Of a DNA stretch of 64,000 bases, positions 43,362-51,776 are shown one piece after another. Position 1 is the first letter of the stretch; each line of letters starts with the position of its first letter. The notes under the pieces were generated by a model. That model had not been told where the DNA came from and did not search any database. It saw only the letters and a list, made by a program, of their open reading frames with translations. Origin of the DNA: Rhizobium sp. P32RR-XVIII (GTDB lineage: Bacteria; Pseudomonadota; Alphaproteobacteria; Rhizobiales; Rhizobiaceae); assembly GCF_012641395.1 (NCBI RefSeq), contig NZ_JABAIH010000006.1, positions 62,001 to 126,000 on the forward strand. Reading direction: 5' to 3'. Both the position numbers and the translations under genes were made by a program.

Positions 43362-44255
43362 TCAAGGGTGCTTCTTGAACCAGGCCTGGAGGTAGTCCAC
43401 GAAGATGCGGACTTTTGCCGGCAGGTAGCGCCGATGCGGGTAGACGGCGTAAATCCCGCGATCCGTGGGCAAGTAGTCATTGAACAGCGTCACGAGGCGG
43501 CCGTCCTCGATAGGCTTGCGAGCGATGAAGTCCGGAATGACCGCAATGCCGATACCGGTGAGTGCCGCGCGCAATGTCGCATGCGGGCTGTTCACTTCGA
43601 TCGGTCCCGAGACAGCCACCGCAAACGAGGTGCTGTCCGGGTTGTAGAAACGGACGCTTGCCTGCGTGCGCGAGTTGGTGTCAACGATGAAGGGAACGTT
43701 GGAAATGTCCGTCGGGTGCTCGATATTCGGATAGCGCTCGAGGAACTCAGGCGTTGCGCAGACATGCACGCGGAAATCGGAGATCTTGCGGGCGATCATT
43801 CCTGAATCTTCGAGCTTCGTGACGCGAATTGCCAGGTCGAAGCTCTCTTCGATCAGATCGACAAACCGGTCGTCAGCAGCGATTTCCAACTGCAGGTCGG
43901 GGTTCTCCTTGGCAAAGTCGATCAGCGACTGCCCGACATCCGCATCAACGAACGTGCGCGGTACGGAAATCCTCAGCCGGCCTTTGAGCAGCGCGTTGTT
44001 CTCGCGGACCAGATCGGCGAGATTGTCGATCTCCTTCAGAATGTCCGAGGCGGTGCGGTAATAGGTGTGACCGGCCTCGGTCATGGAGAACTGGCGGGTG
44101 GTGCGGTTGAGCAGCAGGGCGCCGAGGTCATCCTCCAACTCCCGCACATATTTGGAGAGCAGCGCCTTGGAGCGGCCGGTGCGCCTCGCGGCCGCGGAAA
44201 AGCCTTCTGCTTCCACAACATCGATGAAGGCACGTATGCGGGTCAAGGTGTCCAT
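43362..44255 (-). CDS. LysR-family transcriptional regulator
   Basis: 297 residues. N-terminal HTH with TRIRAFIDVVEAEGFSAAAR and SKALLSKYVRELEDDLGALL. The effector domain is of the CrgA/PA2206 group (LLKGRLRISVPRTF; SGMIARKISDFRVHVCATP). It is divergent from the ornithine/lysine decarboxylase gene across 532 bp. Short repeats of GTTGAA/TTCAA lie just upstream and may be its own binding sites. Its target is not evident; it may act on itself only. Confidence 0.88.
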   Translation of the reverse strand: MDTLTRIRAFIDVVEAEGFSAAARRTGRSKALLSKYVRELEDDLGALLLNRTTRQFSMTEAGHTYYRTASDILKEIDNLADLVRENNALLKGRLRISVPRTFVDADVGQSLIDFAKENPDLQLEIAADDRFVDLIEESFDLAIRVTKLEDSGMIARKISDFRVHVCATPEFLERYPNIEHPTDISNVPFIVDTNSRTQASVRFYNPDSTSFAVAVSGPIEVNSPHATLRAALTGIGIAVIPDFIARKPIEDGRLVTLFNDYLPTDRGIYAVYPHRRYLPAKVRIFVDYLQAWFKKHP

Positions 44256-44282
44256 GGCGATCCTCTATATCTGTTGAAGAAC

Positions 44283-44310
44283 GTTGAACAAATTGTCCAT
44301 TCGCGTTCAA
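44283..44310. promoter_or_regulatory. Possible LysR binding region
   Basis: TTGAAC (44284-44289) and GTTCAA (44305-44310) form an inverted repeat with a 15 bp spacer. A direct repeat of GTTGAA occurs 10 bp upstream (44273). It starts 28 bp from the LysR start codon, consistent with autoregulation. Confidence 0.35.
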
Positions 44311-44475
44311 TTATTTTTTTGAGTTGGAGCATAAAATTTCTCTTGATTATGACGGCGAATATTCCTACTTCCGGGTCAGCCCAAAGTCGCACGTGCCCAT
44401 GGGTGTCCGCCGAACCCTCGAATTGGTGAGGAAATCGGTAAGGTACCTGGAATTAACCCCTCCAGTCGCTATTCC

Positions 44476-44528
44476 GGCCAACCGGAGAATGCGAGGACGC
44501 CTGAAGCAACGACGGTGCGGGCCTTTTT
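44476..44528 (+). terminator. Candidate attenuator within the decarboxylase leader
   Basis: GGCC (44476-44479) pairs with GGCC (44520-44523), and ACCG (44481-44484) with CGGT (44513-44516). An inner GCG-AGGA-CGC hairpin sits between them. TTTTT follows directly. The first strand is also used by the local hairpin 44467-44493, so the two folds exclude each other. Stability was not computed. Confidence 0.35.
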
Positions 44529-44717
44529 GTTCTCTCCCTGCTTTCCATCAGCGGGGGTTACTGAAGAGGCACACCTTCATTGCCGGAAGTGCGGTTGGGA
44601 ATCTCCCTCCAATCCAAGGCAGACAAAGCCGGATCCATGTCGCTTATGCGGCGTTGATTCATCATTCGCGCTATCAAGCGCTTGCTAAGGTTCCGGGGTC
44701 TCCATCGGCTGGTTCCT

Positions 44718-44786
44718 ATGCGAGCGATTGATCGCCCTTTGTCCTCCGGTGTTTTGCCGGAGCTCTGGAATTGGAAAAGGGATTGA
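44718..44786 (+). CDS. Possible 22-codon upstream ORF ending 1 bp before the decarboxylase ATG
   Basis: ATG at 44718 opens a frame encoding MRAIDRPLSSGVLPELWNWK and two more residues, and stops with TGA at 44784-44786, one base before the decarboxylase ATG. It runs through the hairpin at 44744-44762 and the ribosome binding site of the next gene, so its translation would affect that site. No clear ribosome binding site of its own is seen; it could be chance. Confidence 0.2.
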   Translation: MRAIDRPLSSGVLPELWNWKRD

Positions 44787-44787
44787 T

Positions 44788-45921
44788 ATGACCACTCAGC
44801 GCATCCGCGACTTTCTCGCAACCCGACGTCCCGACGGTCCCTGCCTCGTGGTCGACCTCGACGTCGTGCGCGACAACTTCTCCGCTTTCCGTCATGCGAT
44901 GCCGGACAGCGCGATCTACTATGCAGTCAAGGCAAACCCGGCTCCTGAGGTCCTGAAGCTGCTCGCCGACATGGGCTCCAACTTCGATTGCGCGTCCGTC
45001 GCTGAAATCGAAATGGCGCTCAACGCCGGTGCGACCGCTGCCCGCATTTCCTACGGCAACACGATCAAGAAGGAACGCGATATCGCCCGCGCCCATGCGC
45101 TCGGTGTCAGCCTTTTTGCTGTCGATAGCCATGAGGAAGTCGAGAAGATCTCGCGCGCCGCTCCCGGCGCCCGCGTGTTCTGCCGCGTTCTGACGGACGG
45201 CGAAGGTGCTGAATGGCCGCTGTCGCGCAAGTTCGGCTGCGTGCCGCAGATGGCCGTCGACGTTCTCGTCTATGCTCATCAGCTGGGCCTCGAGTCCTAC
45301 GGCGTCTCGTTCCACGTCGGTTCGCAGATGACCAAGGTCGATGCCTGGGATTCGGCCCTCGCCGATGCCAAGCGCGTCTTCGTCCAGCTCGCCAAGCAGG
45401 GGATCCACCTGCAGATGGTCAACATGGGCGGCGGCTTCCCGACCAAGTACCTGCGCGACGTTCCGTCGGCAGAAGCCTACGGTCGCGCGATCAACCAGAG
45501 CCTTCGTGATCACTTCGGCAACCAGATCCCGAAGACGATCATCGAGCCGGGCCGCGGCATGGTCGGCAATGCCGGCGTCATCAAGACTGAAGTCGTGCTG
45601 ATCTCGAAGAAGTCGGACAACGACGCTGCTCGCTGGGTGTTTCTCGACATCGGCAAGTTCGGCGGTCTCGCCGAAACCATGGACGAAGCCATCCGCTACC
45701 CGATCCGCACCGAGCGTGACGGCGACGAGATGGAGCCCTGCGTCATCGCCGGCCCGACCTGCGATTCGGCCGACGTGCTTTATGAGAAGAATCTTTATCC
45801 GCTGCCGATCTCCCTTTCGATCGGTGACGAGATCCTGATCGAAGGCACCGGTGCCTATACGACGACTTATTCGGCCGTCGCGTTCAACGGCTTCGAGCCG
45901 CTGAAGGCCTACGTCATCTGA
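44788..45921 (+). CDS. odc2: Ornithine/lysine decarboxylase, fold-III PLP enzyme
   Basis: 377 residues from the ATG at 44788 with AAAAGGGA upstream. Alanine-racemase-type PLP decarboxylase that makes putrescine or cadaverine. PLP Lys48 lies in YYAVKANPAPEVL. The substrate-binding Cys325 is in GPTCDSADVLYE. The phosphate-binding segment is the Gly-rich VNMGGGFPTKYL and the conserved EPGRGMVGNAG follows. Length matches short bacterial ODC/LDC enzymes (the Ensifer counterpart is called odc2, from memory). It lies downstream of a long structured leader and upstream of a GNAT gene. Confidence 0.93.
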   Translation: MTTQRIRDFLATRRPDGPCLVVDLDVVRDNFSAFRHAMPDSAIYYAVKANPAPEVLKLLADMGSNFDCASVAEIEMALNAGATAARISYGNTIKKERDIARAHALGVSLFAVDSHEEVEKISRAAPGARVFCRVLTDGEGAEWPLSRKFGCVPQMAVDVLVYAHQLGLESYGVSFHVGSQMTKVDAWDSALADAKRVFVQLAKQGIHLQMVNMGGGFPTKYLRDVPSAEAYGRAINQSLRDHFGNQIPKTIIEPGRGMVGNAGVIKTEVVLISKKSDNDAARWVFLDIGKFGGLAETMDEAIRYPIRTERDGDEMEPCVIAGPTCDSADVLYEKNLYPLPISLSIGDEILIEGTGAYTTTYSAVAFNGFEPLKAYVI

Positions 45922-46009
45922 TATCGCCAGCCCCGTAGCCAGCCGGGGCGGCACCTTCACAATAGTCTGTCGATACCGTCTGAAACGGTTTTGAGTGCGG
46001 GAGGCCAAG

Positions 46010-46600
46010 ATGGCCGCTGTTCTTGATTCTGTCCGCGCATTCTTTGCGCCTCATGTCTTCACCATCGACTCCGAGAAGCCGTCGGTTGTCGTCGCCCGTG
46101 AAAACCTGCTCGATCGTGCCATGGGGCCGCATCGTCGCAAGAAGTCGTCGGAGAAGATCCGCCGCGGGCGCATTCCGGCAGAAGGACTGGCACTTGTGGC
46201 ACGTGATCGCGACGGTCATGTCATCGGTACCGTGCGCCTCTGGAACATCGAAGCGGGCGTCAACACCGAAGGCACGCCGATCAATGCGCTGCTGCTTGGG
46301 CCGCTGGCCGTCGATTCCAGCTTCGAAGGCAAAGGTGTCGGCTCGGCGCTGATGCGTGCGGCGCTTCTCGAAGCCAAGAACCGTGGACATGGTGCGATCC
46401 TGCTCGTCGGCGATGCGCCCTATTACGAGCGCTTCGGCTTCTTCGCAGACAAGGCTCGCCATCTCGTCATGCCCGGTCCCTTCGAGCGCGCGCGTTTCCT
46501 TGCGCTTGAGCTGACGGAAGGCTGGCTCGACGGTGCTGCGGGCATGATCGTTCCCTCTGGGCGCAAGCTCCATAGCTTGCCGGCCCGGAAGGCTGCTTGA
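46010..46600 (+). CDS. GNAT-family N-acetyltransferase
   Basis: 196 residues from the ATG at 46010 with GGGAGG upstream. The acetyl-CoA motif is LLLGPLAVDSSFEGKGVGSA followed by LLVGDAPYYERFGFF, matching the YhbS-like group. It is 88 bp after the decarboxylase and ends at a terminator, so it is probably cotranscribed. Acetylation of polyamines is an attractive but unproven role. Confidence 0.88.
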   Translation: MAAVLDSVRAFFAPHVFTIDSEKPSVVVARENLLDRAMGPHRRKKSSEKIRRGRIPAEGLALVARDRDGHVIGTVRLWNIEAGVNTEGTPINALLLGPLAVDSSFEGKGVGSALMRAALLEAKNRGHGAILLVGDAPYYERFGFFADKARHLVMPGPFERARFLALELTEGWLDGAAGMIVPSGRKLHSLPARKAA

Positions 46601-46606
46601 CCGGCG

Positions 46607-46640
46607 AAAGCCTCTCCTCCAAAGGGAGGGGCTTTTGTTT
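46607..46640 (+). terminator. Intrinsic terminator after the GNAT gene
   Basis: Stem AAAGCCTCTCC / GGGAGGGGCTTT (one G-T pair) with loop TCCAAA region, followed by TTTTGTTTT. It closes the decarboxylase-GNAT unit. It also runs up to the end of the convergent epimerase gene (46641). Confidence 0.85.
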
Positions 46641-47597
46641 TCAGCTGCCGATCCGGCCCGCCTCGATCAGCCAGCCGACTGCGTCCTGCACCGCGTCGAG
46701 CGAGCTGTAGCGCGGCCGGAAATCCAGGAGATTACGGGCCTTCTCCATGCTGCAGTTCGGGCTGCGGGCAATATGTTCCAAGGTCGCCGTCGCATCCTCC
46801 GGCGTCTGATCCTTCTTCCATTCGTCATAGGGCTTGAACGCCAGATTGGGTTCATGGCCGAACCAGCGGTACATTGCCTCGGCGTAGCCGCGCAGCGTCA
46901 GCGCCTGCTCCGAAACGGCGTGGAAACTTTCACCGGTTGAAGCGCGCCAGTTGCCGATCGCTGCCATGAAGAGGGCGGCGATGTCGTCGGCATGAACATG
47001 GTGCACCGTCTCCAGCCCGAAATTGGGAAGCGTGAGCTGACCGCCGCGAGCGATGGTCTCAAAGGCTGCGAGGTTGAAATGCCCCGCCGGGTTGAGCGGT
47101 GCCCACCCGCGACCGACAATGTGGCCCGGATGGATCAGAGTGACGGGCAGGCCGTGCAGCTTTGCCTCCCGCAGGAAATGGTCTTCGATCGCCTTTTTCT
47201 GAATGCCGTATTCGCCGAACGGTGTCTTCGGCGCATCCTCCCGGGTCGGCACGGCAACTGAACGGCCGTGGGTCCAGATCGTGCCGGTGTGCAAAAGATG
47301 GCCGACATGGCCGTTCAAGGCTTCCCCAAGCTGCTGCGCACTCTCGAGCGTAAAGCATATCTTGTCGATGACGATATCGGCCTTCAATGCGCGGATTGCC
47401 TGTCCGAAGCTGCCGTCCTTTTCCATCGCAGCACGATCCATCTGCTTCTTCTCGACGCTCTTCCACGCCGCATGCGGCATATAGGGCTCGGCGTTTCCGC
47501 GGCTGATCGCGATCACGTCGTGCCCCGCCTCTACGAGCCGTGGGACCAGATAGGTACCGACGTGACCCGTTGCTCCGATAACGACGACGCGTGCCAT
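46641..47597 (-). CDS. NAD-dependent epimerase/dehydratase-family protein
   Basis: 318 residues from the ATG at 47597 (GGAGGAAGAACCT upstream). Extended short-chain dehydrogenase fold: Rossmann motif VVVIGATGHVGTYLVPRLVE, and a typical Tyr-x3-Lys catalytic pair in EYGIQKKAIED. Substrate-side residues are not enough to predict the substrate; nucleotide sugars or flavonoid-like compounds are both possible for the family. Monocistronic. Confidence 0.85.
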   Translation of the reverse strand: MARVVVIGATGHVGTYLVPRLVEAGHDVIAISRGNAEPYMPHAAWKSVEKKQMDRAAMEKDGSFGQAIRALKADIVIDKICFTLESAQQLGEALNGHVGHLLHTGTIWTHGRSVAVPTREDAPKTPFGEYGIQKKAIEDHFLREAKLHGLPVTLIHPGHIVGRGWAPLNPAGHFNLAAFETIARGGQLTLPNFGLETVHHVHADDIAALFMAAIGNWRASTGESFHAVSEQALTLRGYAEAMYRWFGHEPNLAFKPYDEWKKDQTPEDATATLEHIARSPNCSMEKARNLLDFRPRYSSLDAVQDAVGWLIEAGRIGS

Positions 47598-47737
47598 AGG
47601 TTCTTCCTCCATTCATCCGGCCCGGACTATGTCGTGCCGTAGGTGACACCTGCAAGGGGCCTGATAAAGTTTCACGTCTGCGTGAGAGGGTTCGTCCCAC
47701 CCGTGATCTATCGACTGGGCGGCACTAGGTGATGGGC

Positions 47738-48742
47738 ATGCTCAGGACTTTTGTTGTCTTCGCCGTTATCTTTTTTATGCCGCTCGCCGCTATTGCGCAG
47801 GAGGAGCGTCTGGGCGAACTGCTCGACAATCTCCAGACGCGGCAGGCGTTGACACCGCTGAAGACGGTCATCGTTGCAAAGGACGGGCGGGTTGTCGCCG
47901 AACGCGGTTATCGTGGCCATACGGCGTCCGAATCGACCAATATCAAGTCGGCGTCGAAGGCGATAATTTCGGCGCTTGTCGGCATTGCCATCAGCAAAGG
48001 CCTGCTTGAGGGGCCGGATCAGACGATCGCGCCGATCCTGAAGGCGGACCTGCCGCAGTCACCCGATCCGCGGCTGAACGAGATCACCGTCGGCAACCTG
48101 CTCTCCATGCAGGCGGGCCTTGGCCGCATGTCGGGACCGAACTACGGACGCTGGGTTTCAAGCCGGAACTGGGTGCGCTTCGCACTCTCCCAGCCTTTCG
48201 ATGACGAGCCTGGCGGGCGGATGCTTTACTCGACGGCTTCAACCCATCTCCTGTCTGCAATCCTCACAAAGGTAAGCGGCAAGCCAACGCTTGCCCTGGC
48301 AAGGGAATGGCTTGGACCGGTGACGGATTTCCGCATCGGAGCCTGGGAGCGCGATCCGCAGGGCATCTATCTTGGCGGAAACCAGATGGCGATGAGCGCC
48401 CGCTCGCTGCTTGCCTTTGGCGAGCTCTACCGCAACGGTGGCAAGACAGTAGAGGGAAGACAAGTCGTTCCGGCCGATTGGGTGGTTGCGTCCTGGCAGC
48501 CACGCACCAATTCCCGGTTCTCCGGTGATGCCTACGGCTATGGTTGGTTCGAGCGGAGCCTCGGCGGCGAGAACGTGCATTTCGCCTGGGGTTATGGCGG
48601 CCAGATGCTCTATATCGTGCCTTCGCTCAAACTGACTGTGGTGATGACCTCGCAGGAAAGCGGACCATCGGCGCGAAACGGCTATCGGGATGCGTTGCAC
48701 GATCTTCTGGGGGAGATCATCTCCAGCGTGCAGGACACATGA
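47738..48742 (+). CDS. Secreted beta-lactamase-family serine hydrolase
   Basis: 334 residues from the ATG at 47738; GTG at 47729 and ATG at 47732 are alternatives. Signal peptide MLRTFVVFAVIFFMPLAAIA, cleavage before QEER. Class C beta-lactamase-like motifs: SxxK as Ser71-Ala-Ser-Lys74 (NIKSASKAI), the Tyr motif LYSTAS, and a third motif WGYGG. Such proteins act as esterases, D-aminopeptidases or penicillin-binding-protein-like hydrolases rather than true beta-lactamases. It converges with the di-heme peroxidase gene 16 bp away. Confidence 0.86.
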   Translation: MLRTFVVFAVIFFMPLAAIAQEERLGELLDNLQTRQALTPLKTVIVAKDGRVVAERGYRGHTASESTNIKSASKAIISALVGIAISKGLLEGPDQTIAPILKADLPQSPDPRLNEITVGNLLSMQAGLGRMSGPNYGRWVSSRNWVRFALSQPFDDEPGGRMLYSTASTHLLSAILTKVSGKPTLALAREWLGPVTDFRIGAWERDPQGIYLGGNQMAMSARSLLAFGELYRNGGKTVEGRQVVPADWVVASWQPRTNSRFSGDAYGYGWFERSLGGENVHFAWGYGGQMLYIVPSLKLTVVMTSQESGPSARNGYRDALHDLLGEIISSVQDT

Positions 48743-48757
48743 ACCGCAGACCGCCGG

Positions 48758-50125
48758 CTATTTGCCTGCTTTCCGCGCCTCCGCATCGTAGCCGTCGGTC
48801 AGTGTTTTCAAGAATGCGACGACATCCGCGATTTCCGCATCGCCAAGGGCAGGCTGCTGGCCGGGCTTGCGATCGAGCGGTGCGTCGATCACGTCGACAT
48901 TGGCGCGATACTGCTCCGGCAGATCGTCATATTTCAGCACGCTTCCGTCGGCAGCCTTCGGATAAATGGTCTCCGGATTGGTGTCGCGCTTGACGTAGAA
49001 GCGGACCACATCGTCCAGCGTGTGGAAGACGCCGTTGTGGAAAAAGACATGACGCGCGGCGGCGTTGCGGAGAGTCGGGGTCTTGAAGAGGCCGCAATTG
49101 GCCGCTTGCGCGGAATAATCGTCGTGGCGCAGCGGCCCGCATATGCCAAGATCGAAATAATGCGGATCGGCATTGGCTGGAATGGCTCCATTTCGCGGCG
49201 CGCCGAGCGCTTCGAATTCATAGTCGGTGAAATCGGGGAAGCGGCCGTCGGCTGTCGGCTTGTCGAGATGGCATGAGGCGCAGTTGCCCTTCTTCGGATC
49301 ATCGAAAAGCTTCAGCCCGCGCATCTCGGCCTCGGAAAGCGTGGCTTTTCCGCGCAGGTAGGCGTCGTACTTGCTCGAATAGGAATGGAAGGATGCCTCC
49401 TCGATCTGATAGCGCGCGAGTGCGAAGCCGGCTTCGGCGACCGCCATGTCCTGATCGGCGAGAATTCCGGCCCCGAAAAGCGCAGACAGTTCGTCGCCGT
49501 AGCTTTTCTTGATCTTGCGGTAGAGGGCAGCCTTATCCGCATTGGCCATCTCGAAGGGCGAGATCAGCGGGCCTGTAGCCTGCTCTTGGAGCGAGTCGGC
49601 TCTGCCATCCCAGAACATGCCACCCTGTGGCACCAGATCCGGGGCGCTCGAATCCGCCTTGACGCCGGCCTGCGCAGTCATGGCTCCGACAGGTGCGGTG
49701 GGGGCATTGGCAAGCGATACGCCGGATGCCTCGGTCATCGGCGCAGCTTCAGCCGCTTCGTCGGCAGCGCTCTCTGCCCCGACGGAGAAGGGGGGTGTCG
49801 CCACCTTGTAGGTCAGGCTCGGCACCGCGCGAAGTCCCGGCTGGTCGAGATGAGGGCCGCCGAGCTGCACCACGCGATCGTTTGCCGGCGCGTAGTGATT
49901 GGTCGGGTCGTGGCAGCTGGCGCAGGACATCTGTCCGCTTGCCGATAGCGCCGGATCGTAGAACATTTTCTGACCGAGCCGCGCAACCGCACTCAGCGGT
50001 GCAGGCGCGCCGGCTTGCGCGGCCGGTTCCAGCTTTTGGCTCGCCATGCCGATGGCTGCACTCGCGAGCGAAATGCCCGCGAGCGCCACCAGGGAAACGG
50101 CCTGTCGATAGGATATGCCGCACAA
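48758..50125 (-). CDS. Di-heme cytochrome c peroxidase-like protein
   Basis: 455 residues. TTG at 50125 is the best start (AGAGGAAAA upstream), followed by a signal sequence (AVSLVALAGISLASAAIGMA). Two CXXCH heme sites: CASCH at residues 68-72 and CASCH again in the second half (GNCASCHLDKP). The later part has the family pattern FKTPTLRNAAARHVFFHNG. This matches the bacterial CcpA/MauG group, which reduces peroxide or oxidises other periplasmic targets. An Ala/Gly-rich insertion of about 45 residues (near 117-162) lies between the first heme and the next conserved block. It is 22 bp downstream of the phosphoesterase gene. Confidence 0.9.
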   Translation of the reverse strand: MCGISYRQAVSLVALAGISLASAAIGMASQKLEPAAQAGAPAPLSAVARLGQKMFYDPALSASGQMSCASCHDPTNHYAPANDRVVQLGGPHLDQPGLRAVPSLTYKVATPPFSVGAESAADEAAEAAPMTEASGVSLANAPTAPVGAMTAQAGVKADSSAPDLVPQGGMFWDGRADSLQEQATGPLISPFEMANADKAALYRKIKKSYGDELSALFGAGILADQDMAVAEAGFALARYQIEEASFHSYSSKYDAYLRGKATLSEAEMRGLKLFDDPKKGNCASCHLDKPTADGRFPDFTDYEFEALGAPRNGAIPANADPHYFDLGICGPLRHDDYSAQAANCGLFKTPTLRNAAARHVFFHNGVFHTLDDVVRFYVKRDTNPETIYPKAADGSVLKYDDLPEQYRANVDVIDAPLDRKPGQQPALGDAEIADVVAFLKTLTDGYDAEARKAGK

Positions 50126-50147
50126 TGCCGTTTTCCTCTTCTCTGTT

Positions 50148-51776
50148 TCAGGCAGCCGGCTCGCCGGTCTTCGTGTCGAGGATCAGCTTGGCGGCGTTCC
50201 CGTTAGACCAGTCGAACATATTGTCGAGCGATCCGGAAATGGCATCGAAGGAGCCGCCGCCAATGCGCTGGCCGCCCATCCAGTTATCTTCGATGAAGCG
50301 CAGAACGGAGGTCTGGTCCGTCAGGGTGTGGTCGATATAGTTCGTCTTCGCATATGGTGAGATGACGATCAGCGGCTGGCGTGTGCCGTAGCCGCAGCGG
50401 CCCTGCGCCGGCTTGCCGTCGACGCCCGGCAGCGGGGCGCCCGTGCCACAGGCGCCGTCGTTCAGGACGTCATAGCCCTTCACCGGAATATTCGACGGAT
50501 TGACCACGGCATGGGCGTGATCGTACCAGCCGTCGGAATCGTCGTAGAGGATGATGATCGCCGTGTCCTTCCAGTCCGGAGAATTCTGGACCGCGTTGAT
50601 GGCGGTCGTGACGAATTCCTGCTCGTCGAGCGGATCGGAATAGCCGGCATGGCCGTCCTGGTACGCCGGAGCCTTCAGGAAGCTGACGGCGGGCAGGTTG
50701 CCGTTCTTCAGTGCCGCGTAGAAATCGGTCATGTCGTACTGGTGGTTGGCGCCGCCGTCATTGCCGGTGCCGATCGCCCCGACCGAGGAAGGCCGTTTAT
50801 GCTGCGGGTTGGCCGTCGAGGCATAGTACTGGAACGGCTGATGGTGAGGGATGTAATCGGCGCTGGCCGTCTTCGTCACGTCCGAGGTCGTGGCGCGTTT
50901 GCAGCCGGTCGTGCCGTCGCTGTTAGTCGCGGTCAGGTCGAAGCCGCCCTCGAAGAAGCCCCAGGTGATGTTGCGGGCATTCAGGAGGTCGCCGATGTTC
51001 TTGCCGTACATCAGGGCCGTCTGGCCGGCCGAGCAGTCGTCGCCCGTCGGATCGAAGTCGCTGATTGCGGTCCAGCCGCCGTTGCCGTCCGGCACGATCC
51101 TACCCTTCGAATAGGTACCGTCCTTCTCGAGCGTGTAGCCCGGCGGGAGGATGACCCCGTTGGTCTGGCCGGAGATGAGGTTCAAGGCGCCCGGCGTCGA
51201 GGGGCCGAAGTTGGTCGAGAAGGAATTGTCATTCATGGCGTAGCGCTGAGCGTAATTCCAGAGCGCTGTGACGGTGTTGCCGTCATAATAGCCCATAACC
51301 TGGCCCTTGGTGCCGAAGGAGCCGGCCCCGCCCTTTGTTCCGCGGCCGGTATTGGCAGGGAAGAGGTCCATGGCAAAATTGTCATAGGCTGCCTGTTCAG
51401 CAGTGTAGCCGTGATTTTGCGATTGCGTCGCGGCCTGGGTCCGATCAAGACGGAAGGGACCTGCAGCATCGGCGCCATTCGCGCTGTTGGTCTTGTTCGG
51501 ATTGGTGTCGAGCAGGTTGGCGGCGGCCAGCGTGTTGATGTCCGTCGGGGTATCGGCGGCGGCGGCGAACTTCGGCTCGCCCTCGACATTCGCAGCCTTC
51601 GGATAGGTCGCGAAGTAGTGGTCGAACGATACGTTCTCCTGGAAAATGACGACCAGATGCTTGATGGGGGTCGCGGTATTCGGCGTCGCCGTGTCGGCGA
51701 TCGCGGTGGAACAGAGCGAAACGAGAGCTATTGCGCTGCCGGCGGCCAGCGCGACCCGACGCGAGTATCGAACCAT
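50148..51776 (-). CDS. AcpA/phosphoesterase-family (PF04185-type) secreted phosphatase
   Basis: 542 residues from the ATG at 51776 (GAGGATACGATA upstream). Signal peptide YSRRVALAAGSAIALVSLCS, cleavage after AIA. The start of the mature domain, HLVVIFQENVSFDHYFATYP, is the signature of the acid phosphatase/phospholipase C family. Further conserved segments are FSTNFGPSTPGALNLISGQT, IILYDDSDGWYDHAH and PLIVISPYAKTNYIDHTL. The substrate could be a phosphomonoester or a phospholipid head group. The peroxidase gene follows 22 bp later on the same strand. Confidence 0.9.
   Translation of the reverse strand: MVRYSRRVALAAGSAIALVSLCSTAIADTATPNTATPIKHLVVIFQENVSFDHYFATYPKAANVEGEPKFAAAADTPTDINTLAAANLLDTNPNKTNSANGADAAGPFRLDRTQAATQSQNHGYTAEQAAYDNFAMDLFPANTGRGTKGGAGSFGTKGQVMGYYDGNTVTALWNYAQRYAMNDNSFSTNFGPSTPGALNLISGQTNGVILPPGYTLEKDGTYSKGRIVPDGNGGWTAISDFDPTGDDCSAGQTALMYGKNIGDLLNARNITWGFFEGGFDLTATNSDGTTGCKRATTSDVTKTASADYIPHHQPFQYYASTANPQHKRPSSVGAIGTGNDGGANHQYDMTDFYAALKNGNLPAVSFLKAPAYQDGHAGYSDPLDEQEFVTTAINAVQNSPDWKDTAIIILYDDSDGWYDHAHAVVNPSNIPVKGYDVLNDGACGTGAPLPGVDGKPAQGRCGYGTRQPLIVISPYAKTNYIDHTLTDQTSVLRFIEDNWMGGQRIGGGSFDAISGSLDNMFDWSNGNAAKLILDTKTGEPAA

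Larger units (their letters stand above)
44256..44787 (+). other. 532 bp intergenic region between LysR and ornithine/lysine decarboxylase
   Basis: No convincing protein gene is present; a 135-codon open frame (44324-44731) has no ribosome binding site and unlikely composition. The first 55 bp hold repeats that may bind LysR. The rest is rich in hairpins and is described below as a leader RNA candidate. Confidence 0.7.
44330..44787 (+). ncRNA. Candidate structured leader RNA of the decarboxylase gene (speF-type)
   Basis: A leader named speF has been described upstream of alphaproteobacterial ornithine decarboxylase genes; this position and size fit it, but I cannot confirm the consensus by eye. 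Visible elements: hairpin 44467-44493, an alternative stem 44476-44523 followed by TTTTT, hairpins near 44594-44617 and 44668-44681, and hairpin 44744-44762 just before the ribosome binding site. The 5' end is not determined. Confidence 0.45.

Noticed and set aside
44324..44731. 135-codon open frame in the decarboxylase leader
   Set aside because: No ribosome binding site, no domain, unlikely composition, and it runs through several hairpins.
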